A stretch of DNA of 64,000 nucleotides from Floccularia luteovirens (taxonomy: Eukaryota; Basidiomycota; Agaricomycetes; Agaricales; Squamanitaceae), in NCBI GenBank assembly GCA_009739215.1, contig VSJF01000005.1, positions 2,046,001 through 2,110,000 of the forward strand, given 5' to 3'. The notes below the pieces were generated by a model. That model was not told the origin of the DNA. It searched no databases and worked only from the letters and a program-made list of their open reading frames with translations. This document shows positions 48,165 to 61,237 of this stretch, piece after piece (the stretch's first letter is position 1; each line of letters begins with the position of its first letter). A program made the position numbers and the translations under genes.

Positions 48165-50213
48165 TTATACAGAATGTAACTGCTTCTTGTGGATTACCTG
48201 CCGGAATATATGGAAAGCTGCCTCAGGTTGGAAGGCCGGCTGGTTGGATCAAGTCAGTAAATTTTGCATGTATTATATTCTGGGACTAACCACTTCATGC
48301 CCTGCCTCATACACTCGTCTGAAACTGTGGTCAGTCGAATTCCAGTATACCAAAAAATCCAACTCACGCAAACGAGAACTTGTCAACGTTTTGTATTGCA
48401 GCAACAGCTTTCCCATTTATGGTCATATTTGTAAATGGGGTCTTGCTGAGTCTCTCCTTTCCATACCAGTCCATTGCAAGAACGGAGGCATGACCACCAA
48501 GCCAGTTACAACTATAAACAGGTCAATGGATAATCTCAACACAAGAAATGAGGCAAACTTTATGTCCGCATCTCCAGCCTACAATGAAAGTTAGTCAATT
48601 TTTCCGCTGTTTCGGCGGAGACTTACCCAAATCAATATCTGTAGACGAGAATCGGCTAGTGCTCCTAGTTGAGGCAATAAAGTCCTTGCGTCCTTTCACA
48701 AGCATGAATGGTAAGTATAGGAAGGACGGATGGCAAAAGTTACGTCACATACATCACCCGTTTTTGAAAAATTGGTCCTCGAACACACTTGATATTTCAC
48801 TTCTGCTCCAATTTTCTCGCGAATAGATGCAGTGTTCAAAAAGTTAACGTAGAAATCAGGCGGGAACAATGCAGAAGAATTCTGCCGCAGGTCATCGGAA
48901 TCACGATCACCAACCGCTGGTATGAATATATTCTCAACCTGTGATCTCGTGTATGATTCAGTGCCAGACAAAGGCACTTTCAGGTACGCACGCAGAAGTT
49001 GTCAGCTTTTCGACAGATTGCGTCAGATTCAGAGCTATTCCCTGCCGCGAAACATGCTTCTTCTTGGTCTTTGCAACCACCAGGTTGGAAGAATGCGTCA
49101 TTCAATTCCTGTAGAACCTCGTCATTCTGAAGTTGACCATAGCCAGGAGCATTGGTTGCAAAATCGACGTAGGCCTGATTTTGTATGAGTGGGTCATACC
49201 AACCACTATGCAATGATGTATGACGCTTAGATTCTAGAGAGCAGAAAGGCGGAGATACCTACTTGTTAATCATCAGTGCGCTCACGTTAATCAACTCGCC
49301 ATCTAGTTGTCCTGTTCTTATTTTCTCATTTTGTTCGTCGAAATAGGTTACAAAGCTGGGTCCATAGTGTCCTCCGTAACTCTCCGTCGCGAAGATAAAC
49401 CTGATCACGGGTTAAATTCCACACAGAGCGAAGCTTGAAATGGGATAGCTTACTCTCTACTCTGGAACTTCGCGAATTTGTCGCTCTCAAAAAGAATCTG
49501 GAAAGCTTTCCAAATGAATGGTGCTGCAGATTGGGTACTATTAACCACATCAATTCCATGAGAGAATCCCGTTCCAATCGGTTGGTCGATGTATATCACT
49601 TCAACGCAATCAGTTAGGAAGGTTTTTGCTCTGACTGAACTATACTCACTATTGCTGATGTTATTCCAACTGAATGGGTTGGTGACCGTCGTACTGCCAT
49701 CTGGATTGACCATGCACGGACCATTTTCTGAAGGAGAGTAAAACACTCATGTCACTTTATCGTACGCTAAATCCATACCCTGGAACAACCCTATCATAGA
49801 TGAGCAGCCAGGTCCACCGTTTAGCCTGTCCAGATGGATATAATCATATTCATCATGAAATATTTCGTGTCAAAACCCACCAAAGAGTGAATGGGGCTGT
49901 TTCTGGCTTGTGCCTCGACTCAAAAAACCAGAACCACTGGACAACATCAGCTAAACGACCTTCTCAAGAAGGTATCACAGACCATGGACATGTTTGTTCC
50001 TATATCAATATAGCCGGACATTTGATGAACGCCTGGGGTGGTCTCGCAGACCCCCGAATCTGCAACAAAGCGCAGACCAAGGTCTTGATGAATCGCAGAA
50101 GAAAAATGGGTATGAACGCTGTCTGCGCTTCTCGAATATACAGGTTTAGCACCAGACGAAACTGCGCTGAGCAGTATCGTGAAGAGAATTCCGACTGTAC
50201 AGAGGAAGGCCAT
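48165..50213 (-). CDS. Secreted serine carboxypeptidase, family S10
   Basis: Removes C-terminal residues from peptides outside the cell or in the vacuole. The start [19 protein letters not shown] is a signal peptide. In order: [36 protein letters not shown] (substrate-binding motif), [28 protein letters not shown] (catalytic Ser), [16 protein letters not shown] (catalytic Asp) and [15 protein letters not shown] (catalytic His). It ends [13 protein letters not shown] with TAA at 48165. At least twelve exons; an intron of about 53 bp (near 48950-49000) resolves an apparent frame break after DNFC, joining to [11 protein letters not shown]. Intact. It lies tandem with the esterase, both secreted and on the minus strand. 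Confidence 0.93.
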
Positions 50214-51169
50214 GATGAGCAAAGTCTACCACCTTGGATGAGTTCTCACTCATGCACGTAGCATATAAAGGCCTGAAAAGAACCTTCGTCATCATACTGA
50301 TAAGAGGAAGCCAAGAAAGGTAGGATTCCATGGTTGCAAATGTGCAACACAACGATAGGGTAGTGTAACATTTGGATAATACAGAGGAAGCAGCTCTGAA
50401 CCACGCGGTGAAGACGAAGAATAGAGTATATAAATAATTAGAAGAAAGTCCATGGGAACTTTGCCAGTCCTTATCACATGGAGAAGGTCATAACTAGAAT
50501 GTCATACAGTATCGTGATGATCATAGATGATTTGTAGGTGGCATCTGAATTCAAGGCGATTATTTGTAGTTCAGAAGTCGGAGTCAGCGTGATTGAACAT
50601 GTCATAGGACGTATCCTATCTAGGCACTGGAGGCAACAAAGTCCTTGAGCTTGAAGCTTGAAACCTGAGTAGAGTATTATCGCTTGATACAATTGTCCTA
50701 TTCAAATTCAATGTCCAAAGGGCAGGGAACCTCATCCACTAATGTTGAATTACAAAACTAATTTTAGATTCTTGAAGGTATCACTACTAGACATCTTCAG
50801 GCATCAGTTCCACTGGCCCCGCCCCGCCTCAGTCCCAGCTTTAAGTATATGAAGAGTATTCAGCACCAAGGTAACGCGTAGCCTGTTCAAAGCAGTATTT
50901 CTATTATACTCTGACATTCAAATCTGTTTCAACTCTGGCAGATCGAATACCCTGATTTTCTGCTGCCAGACTCTCTCTGGGTCATACGTCACATAAATGA
51001 TCTTTTAGAGATCATACAGCAGATGCTACAGGCATTTTTGCATTTTTCTCCTAAACGTAAACATATATGATAACAAAGTATAGTTACGGAAATTTATTCA
51101 ACCTTAGTGGAAACTACTAAGCTGGATTGGTGTAATTACAGCTCTTGATAAATTAAGAACGATTGATGC
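50214..51169. other. Intergenic stretch, no supported gene
   Basis: About 950 bp between the carboxypeptidase start and the stop of the tandem-metzincin gene. Nothing beyond short frames. Confidence 0.45.
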
Positions 51170-54100
51170 TCATGATGGTCTGTAGTTCATATTTACTAGG
51201 ATCCTATGCGGCAGATAATCCATGCGTACGAGGTTACTTTCCAGCTGCCGGAGTTTCTGCTGAGCACCACTCGAAGGCTGAGTTCCGTTGGCAACTGTTG
51301 AATCATAGTCCGAGTCTGAAACCAAAAAGTCATCCGGCAAATCAGTAGGCAAGTCCTGCGTTTCATCTTTATCCGTAAGCTGCAGATAGTACCCCAAGAT
51401 CTAAGCAGGTGATTAGCCACTGCATAGAACGTAGTGGTGTGATAAAACTCACTTGTGGTCCCGGTATCCTTATAATTATCCCATCAGAAGCTGATTCGAA
51501 ACTATACGACTTTTGAGATGACGTGCTTGTCTCTGCTGAGATCGTCGAGAAGCACAGTATTCCTTGTGATTTGGCTAGTGTTTGTTCCATATTGGCAGCA
51601 CTGCTGGCCATTTGCGTAGACGTCATTGCGATCTTGATTGTGATGTCCTATTTGACGATTCTCAGGTTTGAGCATAAAGTGGAGTCTGCAGAACGTGAGC
51701 AACTGACCTTGCAAATTATGAATCCTACAGGATATGCGGGGAGTATGTTCTTATTCAACTCATCCCAAGCGTCCTGTCCAGCAGCCTTCAGCTCGTCAAG
51801 TGTTGTTATTCCCATAGGCCACTTCGACCACGATACCCTTTTATCGATATGGTAGAATCCAGCAGATTGCTTGAAGAACTGAGGTTGGAACCATCCCCCA
51901 CGATCCACCGTTACGAGTGTTGCACGGAACCCAATCTGCAAATCGAGCGAGAAATCTGAGTTGTCACTGTTTGACTGGCCAGTGGAAGATGACGACTCGG
52001 AATGGAGTTGTACAAGAACAGCCCAATGTCTGTTTTAGAGGTTTTACCGCTGCTTGAACTGCTATCCGTCGAGAATTTCGTTGTCAGCTGGTGATTCATG
52101 ATCACCTCTTGCCATCGGCTTCCTCCAGCAGATTGATTCTGTGGTGGTAAAATCGGAACATCGTTGATAGATCCGGGCGTTGTCGGAGCAGGAGTTGTCG
52201 AAGTCGTAGTGGGAGGACGGAGAGCCTGCCTGCGTGCAGTCAGTTCATCGATGTCGCGTGTGAGTGCATTGATATCAAGAGTGATCTGTGTCTTCTGATT
52301 TTCTGTGTCAGTCGCCATTGCCAGTGCTTTCTGGGACAGAAGAGAAGAGTATGCCCGCGATGCTTGTGTCACAGCCTTCTGGGCATCTGCTAGTTTCGAC
52401 ATTGCATCTTCGATTCCAGAGTAGGACGATGTCGCTAATTCGTATGTCGCAGCAACAAGCTCAAATTCAGGGAAGGTGAACTCTCCAGCAGCTGTAATGC
52501 AGCTCTTGGCAAGCGCAATGACTTCGTTCGAATACATCTGTGAAAGTGATGCCTGCGCATCATCATATCTGCTCTGTGCTGCGTCAAGTTGTGATTGGAG
52601 GGCTGTCATATCGATCTTCGGGTTGAGCTGCAACGATGCCAACTTGCTGTTGAGAACGTCAAGTTGCTTTGATTTGGCGTCGATTTGTTGGTCAATGAGT
52701 GCAGGATCAGAAGTGAGGTCCTCCAACGTAAATGATGTCGACAATCCCTGGAACCAGTCGATGGGCTGCATCTGCACAGGGTAAATAGTAAGGCTGCCAT
52801 CAAGAGAACTTGAGGCGGCCTCGCGCAGGGCATCCTTTGCGTCCTGCAGGAACTCGGCTGGGCTCTTGATGTCCATGTATCCGAGATATTGCCTAATGGT
52901 GTGGGAATAACCACGTACAACCGCATCTGCATATTTCGAAGCAAGCTGTGCCTCGCGGATTGCTGTGATATGTGCTAGTTTGCGTGTAACATCATTGAGA
53001 GTGTCGGGTGTAGCACTTTTGATCATATCATCTCGTTCGAGTTCCCATGCTTGTTTTGCAGAGAGGTATTCCTGCATCAATGCTTCTGCAAGTTCCATTC
53101 GATTGACAGTATCATCGTCAAGTTTATTTGCAACAGAAAATGAGGGCTGGTCTGTGGATGCTGTACCGGTGGGCGCGCCAGGATTGATATCCGCTGGGGC
53201 AGGAGACGAGGCGGAAGCACCGGATTGCTGCGCCGCTATCAGATCCTTGACCCATCCTGACGTCGGTACAGGCTTGAGGAGCCACTGTCGAATCTTGTCT
53301 TGCTGTTTCGATAGAGCAGAGGTTTGGAATGCAGGGATGAGGTTGTTGAGGCATTGCTCATAAACGATAGATAAATTGATACCATTCGGTGCGCCCACAA
53401 CGGTGCCTACGTTGTAAAGTTGGTCCACGAGCCTGAATTCGCTCTCGTTGACGACCGTTGGTTTGACGAATTGGCCGTATATACCTGCAGCTGTAGTGTC
53501 CCAAGCGTACTGCTCCTGTTGTAAAAAGCGGCCGGGGAACTGAAGAGAAAAAATCTGGCCCGTAGTAGGTGCAAATATGTCGTTCATTTTTGCCAGGATA
53601 ATATCGAGAAACGACCCCTTCGTCTGATCGTCGGTAGTACCGGGGGTGACGTCGTTTGCTGGTGGGGGATTAGGATCTGCTCCATCCTCATGATCTGCAG
53701 GAGGGTCCAACCCATAAACATATTCGGGATGAGTCTGAAAGTATGCGACAAGGGTGTCTCTGAGCAGGGTACGTAGTCTCGTGATCTCATCTCGGAAATC
53801 GAGTGATCCAGTAGGGTGACTGTAAGCAACGTTCCGCTGAGCGACAAGATTTGTGGCTTCTGCACTGTTTCCATCTATGCCTAGTGCTACAATGTTTTCT
53901 AAAAGGGTTGGACGAGCTCCAGCAAGCTCCATAGCGTCAGATCTTGGGTAAAGCGCCTTATTCTTCTGTTAAAGTGTTTCATGGATACAGAAAACATGCT
54001 CGCTCACCCCTAATAAAGCGTAGTCTTTATCTGAAGGTTCAACATTCAACGTCGTGGTGTTATATGTTAGAATGCTCTTGAATAAACTCCACCATGTTGT

Positions 54101-55873
54101 GCCAAAGTATAAGCCGCTATATAACATTACAGATTTGGAGTCGAATGGTGTATGAAGGAGATACGCTCCAGTTTCTTTGTTCCATAAGAAAGTATTTGCA
54201 GGCGAGGCTTGTTCATGCTGTAATCCTAAAGCGTGTCCAATCTCGTGGTAGATGGTATTGGTTTCGTGTCGTAGTAACAAGTCCAATCTTGGTTGTGACT
54301 TCCAGACCATCCAATCATGGAAAAATAGCGTTGTATCAGACCTACCACCCTGGCTTGCAATCGCAGCCGGCTGGTTGGTATCCAGTATATTTTGGGAGCC
54401 AACTTTGCTCCATGAAGACCACTCTTTATTTCTGCCAAAAGATATCCGTAACAATGGGCGACGGGTCAGAATGGGTTCTTCAACAAATCGGATGTTCATC
54501 CGGTTCGCATATTCTTGGAATACGGCAACTACGCGAGCACGCCTATAATCTGTCGCTTCAGAAAGAGTATTCAGAGGCCAGTTTGGCATTGTTTCGCCTG
54601 GAGGAAGAGTTGCTGGCAGGAAGTGATAGGTAAGCACCGCCCCAGGTAACCACAAATTTTGTCTGGCTGCGGCTACGCCTTGACTTGCATTATTAGGGGT
54701 ATCGCTCATCGGTTCAGCGTTACACCAACTTGGACGAGACATTACGTCCGCTACTGTAACACTTGGAACACTTCCACTGCCGGGCGTGCCGTTAGACAGG
54801 AACAGACTGAAAAGTGTGCGGACCGTGTCTAGATCGCCATTTTTATAGCTGTCAAGAATCGTTGTCTGAATATCACCAGTGATGCCAAATTGTGTGATAG
54901 CAGTCGGAACTGTCCATGAAGCATCTATGGGACTCGTAGTAGTTTGAGGGGGATACACGAGAAGCATGAATGCTTTGTCCAAGTTAGATAGCTCGCTGTT
55001 CATAGAAATGCCGGTCCCTTCTGCAGTCATCTCTGCAGGTATGAAATATCTAACAAGGCTCATCAGAAGAAAGAGAGAAAAAAACGAATTGCCACGCATT
55101 ACTTCATGATTGATGTGGTATCAAAACTTAAGTAGTTGCTCACACTTTGTTTGTTATACACGTTCAAAATTTGTTGGTTTACATCGTCAGCCGTCCAAGA
55201 TGGTTGGACATAGGTTTCGTATGCCTTCGTTGCTAGATCCATTGTCAAAGCAGTTCTTAAATATGAAGTAAACGAGAATGCCTCACTGTCATCCTTAAGA
55301 TTCACGGCACCACCCTGAACAGGGGATTGGTGTTCATGAATTAGGCCCAAGGTATGGCCAAACTCGTGTAGGATGGTTCCTCGCTCTTGTGTGCTTATTG
55401 TCGATCCCGGACCTACTGCACCGAGGTTCATCGTGGGTTAACCAGATGGTACCTTCTCGGAGTCCCTCCCGATGTATGACCATGATCCAGTACCGGCATT
55501 GAAAGTGATGCGAATGTTTGCAACATTGATGTCCGCAATGCCTTCTGCAATGACAAAATGTATATTCGTATACTTCAGCCATTCTGAAAGCGTGACCTGA
55601 ACCTTCAATTGTTGCTCGCCTGTGTCTACACCAGGCTGTGGAAGAAAGCCAATAGTTAATGTCTGAATGCATAAACGTAAGATTCGTGTCGTTCATAGCT
55701 GAGTTAAGACTTGCCTGTCCTATATCCCAGAGTATTCCAGTCTTTGTCATGAAGGCATCTGAAGCAGCACCGGTCGTTGCGTTGACATATCCATTCTTCA
55801 TCATTAGGAGCGCATCTTTGTCTCCACATACATCAGCACACGCCTGCTGATACCAACTCTGTGGTGAAGCCAT
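51170..55873 (-). CDS. Giant protein: two metzincin protease domains plus long C-terminal region (one in-frame TAA)
   Basis: Seven exons (55715-55873, 55103-55662, 54008-55049, 52014-53965, 51708-51966, 51453-51647, 51170-51400) sum to 4398 nt, 1465 aa if the TAA is ignored. Domain 1 has [16 protein letters not shown] and Met-turn SIMKY. Domain 2 has [16 protein letters not shown] and SVMLYS. A 42-bp GT-AG intron (53966-54007, branch-like CTTTAAC) joins DKDYALLG to [16 protein letters not shown], so what look like two genes are one. The C-terminal ~850 residues are mostly helical with coiled-coil stretches ([19 protein letters not shown]) and end in [12 protein letters not shown] and related segments. 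I recognise no family for this region. Intron 1 uses GC-AG. An in-frame TAA lies in domain 1 at 55438-55440, before [10 protein letters not shown], and no usable intron removes it. No signal peptide. Confidence 0.75.
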
Positions 55874-56862
55874 ATGACGGTAATCTTCTGCTTTCGTTTC
55901 GAGATAAAGAAAAGTCCACGAATCTAGGTATTTAAATGCAGAATAAGCTCTAGAATTTCGGTAAACCACAAGAAAACAACAGACAGTTTCATTCAGCCAA
56001 AGTTAACCCAGGAACCACATCCGCATGCCATATCCCGACGAAATCGAAAGCATATCTGTGGCATGCTGAATGGAACTATCGACTCCTGTAACATCGCGTG
56101 CCTTTTTACTGACTGGCAGATTATTTTGGGCATCTTCTAATACGTACATTCAAACCTAAGGATTAGAGAAAGCAGGAACAACGGCGGCCAGCCCACATGA
56201 CATGCCTTGACTTTGACATGAATTGATGGTTTGTTTTCCGGTCTGTGCGGCTGAAAAGACGCTCTCATATTCCACATTACGCCCGCATCTAGCGAAGTAC
56301 TCCTTCTCAATCGCAAGTAGGGCCAATTGGGTGTCTAACGTGCCGGCTTCCAAAATCTATATTATCACCTAAACGTATGTTCCAATGACATTAGAACGGC
56401 TGATTCCAGCGGACGTATTACGCATTTATCTCACGACCGAACATCTTGACGTTCCTTTGCTTTCGATGGAACAAAGGTACGTTAACATCAGCCGTGTAGA
56501 AGTCTTGATGCTATTAATCAATTGTGGGGTATGGGGAAAAAGGGTGTTTCGAGTAAGTATTTGATACATTTCGTGGAACATGAACATCAGGGTCCTGAAC
56601 ATAAAAACAAAAGGTGCATCAAAAGGTCAGCACAGCTGACTAATCAACAAAATAAATTGATCCGTCGAGTGTGGTCATGCAGCCAATCTGCAACCTCAGC
56701 CTCGTCGTCCCGGTAATCCCACATTCCGCATAATGTCCATATGAGAGTACGTTGAAGCGAGTAACGTAGAAGTACTCCTTAATATATCACCGCGTGGTCA
56801 TTTCCTTCGGAACCAAACGAGACCTCTTTGTTCTCCTCTGAGATCATTGTATCAATAAAGAA
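55874..56862. other. Intergenic stretch, no supported gene
   Basis: About 1 kb between the tandem-metzincin start and the kinase stop. A 65-codon minus-strand frame at 56156-56353 has several Cys but no signal peptide; not supported as a gene. Confidence 0.4.
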
Positions 56863-59800
56863 TCATATATCCATAATTGCAAGTGCTTGGACGAACTCGG
56901 GTGGTACTACACCGTTTTCTGTCGGGTTTCTTTCTTGGATCTGTCAAAAATGAAGCAATCTGTATTTCAAAAGAAAAATACCTCTCACACTAAGAAAACT
57001 GCTGTTCACCTCTAAGTATTTTCGTGTAGGATGTGAGAAATTTGTAATATCTCAGGTCAGGCGAGCGAAGGATGTAACACTTACTTCCTTGGATACCGTC
57101 TTCTCGTCGTACCGTCCATGATGTTCCTGTATTATCAATCACGTCAACAATGTCACCGATCCCCAAACTGATTTCATCTGAGGACGATGGTCGGTCTGAG
57201 AGTCCAAGGGTTGAGTATACGGATGCAAATGAGAAAAATGTTTCCTGACAGTGGGCAATAGCAACTGCAGTCCTTCAACATTATATTGGTTAGTAACATT
57301 CTATATCCGATTGGATGTCGTACTTGTTTCCTGGATTTAAGAGTTAACACCGATCGTACAAAAAGTAATGCAACAGCTTACCCCCTTGGACCTTGAGTTC
57401 CACGCAGACATAAGTAGATTAATAGCTGATGTAAATGCTTTCAATGTGAAAGTACCTCAGGATTCGATGTGACGAGTGTGAGGTAAGCCACGGGAGCGTC
57501 TAGAAAAGATTTTTATGAGCCATGGGTATACAACTTGATTAATTGATTTGCTATCCATACATCCTTCAAAACCATCTATCTTCTTTCCTGACCACCACCA
57601 TGCATTACGATCACCATGAACTTGAATTACTTCACCAACAACAAGGTTCAAGGTAGACTTGGGATCACCAGGTGATGGGGTATCTTTAATAATCCATCAA
57701 TCCTGAGTGTGTTATTAATCCACACTTGTAATATGGAACGCACAGTTATATTTGACCCTTGCAACACCTCTGAAGCTTGATGATTCCCTCATTATGGTCG
57801 GTATTCTGGGTTGAATTAACTGCTAGTACTATGAGTGGAATCAACGGATGCATTTCGGCTTGAATGGAGACCATTTGATTGTAGGACTGTTGATAGGCCT
57901 CCAAGAACTGTTGAAACTGCGTGGGACTGATCGCGCCCATGCTGCCTTGCTTAGATGCGTTGGTAAAACTGTCCGAGCTGTTATTTGGAAAACTGGAGCT
58001 GCAGAATCGGTAACTCGTGTATGTATCGGTGGAGATGGAGGTGACTGTGCAGAGGGCGATGGGGTGCGTGAATTGGTTGGAGTTGGCAAGAGTGTAGCGG
58101 CTAGACGTGGTGACGGAAGCAAAGAATTGGTCCCGTTGAGTGGTGATGAAGGCTGTGGAAGATAAATTTCCGGGGGAGTTTGATGTTCGGACGGATTTCG
58201 CGGTGGTGGGAAAGATGGTATCACTCGCTGAGGAACTTGGAGACCCTGTTATTTAGAACGTAAATAATGCAAAATTTATAGAAATGTCGCTCTAGTCTTC
58301 TCAACTCACCATATTTGTTGATGCTAAGTTGAGGCGGACATCATCTAAAGCTTTGGGATCCAAGGATGCCGATGTTTTATGAGCCGGTTCGCGACGAGGA
58401 GCTACTTTTGCATTTCTCCTCACTTCCGACCCACCGGGACTTGGTCGAGAAGCGGAGGAAGCTCGGGAGCGGACGGGTGATGGGTCTTTATTCGATGTTG
58501 GAGGTAACATTTGTGGAACGGGCAATTGGGGTGGGTAAACACCGTGGCGGCTGGGGGATCTGTTTCGTGGTGTGAGTGATGGTTGTAGGACGGGTGAAGG
58601 AGGTGTAAGCAACACGGGTGAAATAGACGGAGGGGGTGTTGGCGTTTGAGGCGCTGGCTCCTCATTACCTACAGAAACTGTGGGAGCATCGACTCGTATT
58701 GGCATAGGTGATACAGCCTCTAGAGAGGGGGATTTCTTCTCTCCTGTACTCTGGTCTTCGGTATTGATGCTACTTCGCGATCCAAACGAATTCCGATTCC
58801 GATTTTGTGCTATGTAGCGAGAAATAGTGTCGCACACAGACATTGCATCTGGTCGAGATTTGGGGTTCTTAGCCCAACACTGTTCTGCAAGTTCCCAAAG
58901 TTCATCTGGCAACATTGGAACTTCGTCTTCGTCAGGTCGCTCGGGGCGTACATCTCTTTCTACCACCAAATCAATATAGTCCCTGTATGCAATATGGCCT
59001 AGAGGGACCTCAGCCGTGTATATCTGTGCATTACCCATCAAATGGAGATAGGTTTGGATGAGAAATTATTGGGAACTCACCTCATAGATCGTCATCCCAA
59101 ATGCATATATATCAACTGGTTTGCGAAGTGTACCTCCCAGCAACCGTTCCGGTGACATCCAGTTACGACTTCCAACAACGGAATTATCACTTCCGCCACG
59201 CGCAATAGAACGACTTGTAGCATCAGCTTTGACGCGGGACAATCCAAAATCACAAAGAACAGCATTTTCTCCGTCACCAATAAGAACATTAAGCTGTAAA
59301 GATAAGAAGGAGGTCTATGAATAAAAATATCGACGTACTGCTTTCAGATCACCATGGATAACACGTTGAGAGTGGAGATGCATCAGACCAAGGGTGATGT
59401 GATGCAACTGAATCCAATCTTTTCAATTCACATCTGAGGAGCCTGAGTGGCAACATTGTCACGCACGATTTTCACTCTGTCGCAAGAAGAATATGTTCTA
59501 CAGTAATCACGAGCATTCCCATTCTTTAGATATGGCATGACTATGAATGGCTGATCATCAAAGACGTTAGCTCCGAGAAACTCTTTACAAATCAATCAAG
59601 ATTCAGTCAAGATCCATATTTATGCGTCCAGAATTGATGACCACTTACGAAGGACGTGTGGGTGACGGAGGTTCGACCATGCCTAGTATAACATATTCAC
59701 ATCTGTTTTAATAAAGGAAATATGTACGGTCTGCTACCTTGATTTCACTTCGAATAGCCTATAGTATCCCTCTGTCAATGTCATTTACGCTAATGACAAT

Positions 59801-60918
59801 ATATATAACTTACACTTGCACTTGGAATGGCACCCATATCTGCTTTTAGCACCTTGAGTGCCACTGGAGTCTTATTCCATGTCCCTTGGAACACTTGACC
59901 ACTACAAGTACCACCCAGATCAACCTATATGAAAAAAAAAAATCACAAAGACTTACAATCCTCCACCACCTATTTGGGGCCCGAACTCGACTTCAAATGA
60001 TGTTATCGTCCAGTTATCCACTTGTACCTGCTCACCACTCGTAGATGCGAGATAGTTCAAACTATGTGTAAGAAACCTTCGTTGACGAGGAATTTTCACT
60101 AGATGCGTATCGAGCGATTTTTGCAAAGAAACCATCATTGCCATGACACTGCTATGCTGCAAATCTAAGACACTCGAACGTCAGTTCTACTCATAAATGA
60201 CTGGTTTGTGGAAATGACAGACTGAGCTGCTCCGCAAGCTGATGTTGATTTTCCTCTAGATGGCTAAGTTTTTCATTTAGTGACTCCTGGTCCTTGATGC
60301 GTGCCTCAGCATTGAGTGTCTGCCAATCTTGTAATTTCGATAAAGCCGAAATCTGTTTAGAAATGAATCAACGTTCACGCTCAACGCCAGGGATGATGTA
60401 TATCTTACTTTAAAGGACCGCAAGATACTTCGAATACGGCGATGAAATGTTTCAATAGCGAGTACGCTATCGTTGTATCTATACAGCATCTTCAAAAGAC
60501 CGTAGCTTGCTTGAAGCTTTACGAATTCTTTGATCTCAACAAGCAGGCTGTAATGTGCGAAAAGGGAGTATAGCAACGTATCTGTTAGCACCTCTGAAAC
60601 GCATAGTCTAACAAGATTATACACAGAATGGACGCACCTATACAACGTAGCCAACTCCGCAGGCCCTCGTTGACCACTTAGTGGTAGATTACCATCCTCG
60701 TCTGGTGATGGTAACTTTAACCTCCCTGCGCGAACTTCGGCATCCAAGGTACACAGTAGTTCCGCTGCTTCTCCCGTAAGTGTCTCCACTTGTACTCGCA
60801 TTGCACCTACCGCCTGTGTTGCATCCCATACTGCGAGTAACACAGTGAAGGCTGCCTGCAGCCCTGGAACGGGTACAAGGCTAAGACAGCCATTGATTAT
60901 CTCCCTGGAAGAAACCAT
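56863..60918 (-). CDS. Tyrosine-kinase-like protein kinase with MLKL-like N-terminal helical domain and C-terminal SH3 domains
   Basis: Signalling kinase with many short introns. The N-terminus (MVSSREIINGCLSLVPVPGL, QAAFTVLLAVWDATQAV, VETLTGEAAELLCTLDAEV) resembles the four-helix MLKL N-terminal/adaptor domain seen in mushroom kinases. A coiled-coil linker follows (LSHLEENQHQLAEQLS). Kinase motifs: glycine-rich loop FGPQIGGGG, VALKVLKAD (Lys), VIHGDLKA (about 59338-59366), LCDFGLSR (about 59238-59262), and GSRNWMSPERLLGG. A Pro/Ser-rich stretch follows, then two SH3-like domains: LNLVVGEVIQVHGDRNAWWW with SGKKIDGFEG, and DEISLGIGDIVDVIDNTGTS with WTVRREDGIQG. The protein ends VVPPEFVQALAIMDI, stop at 56863. 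Arg of HRD is replaced by Gly, common in this fungal group. Confidence 0.82.
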
Positions 60919-61237
60919 GTGTCTGATAAAGTCACTATTTCTTTCCTCTGTGATTGAAGTGTAATGTATCGAGGGGGATTATCTAGTGCCACCAGCTGGA
61001 GAGTCTTAAGGTCGGCTATAGCTTCAGTCCGTAGGATTGAGACTTGTACATGTAAAAGCGCTGTCCAGCGCTTCCACAGCTTATTGATAAGCGGTTAGGC
61101 GCCGAGATGTCATGCCATAATTCTTCAAATGTTTATCCGGTATTTGATAAGACACGAACATAGAAACGACAATCCGGGTCAGAAAGAGCACAAGAAAGGG
61201 TTGTATACATCAATGACGAGCATTATTATAGTACTAT

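Noticed and set aside
48940..49000. Apparent 14-nt insertion breaking the carboxypeptidase after DNFC
   Set aside because: A 53-bp intron with GTGCGT donor and CACAG acceptor joins DNFC to [11 protein letters not shown] in phase.
53966..54007. Stop codon at 53969-53971 separating the twin metzincin from the large downstream protein
   Set aside because: The stop lies inside a 42-bp GT-AG intron with a good branch site, and the joined frame is continuous, so one gene is the better model; kept as a point to verify by RNA.
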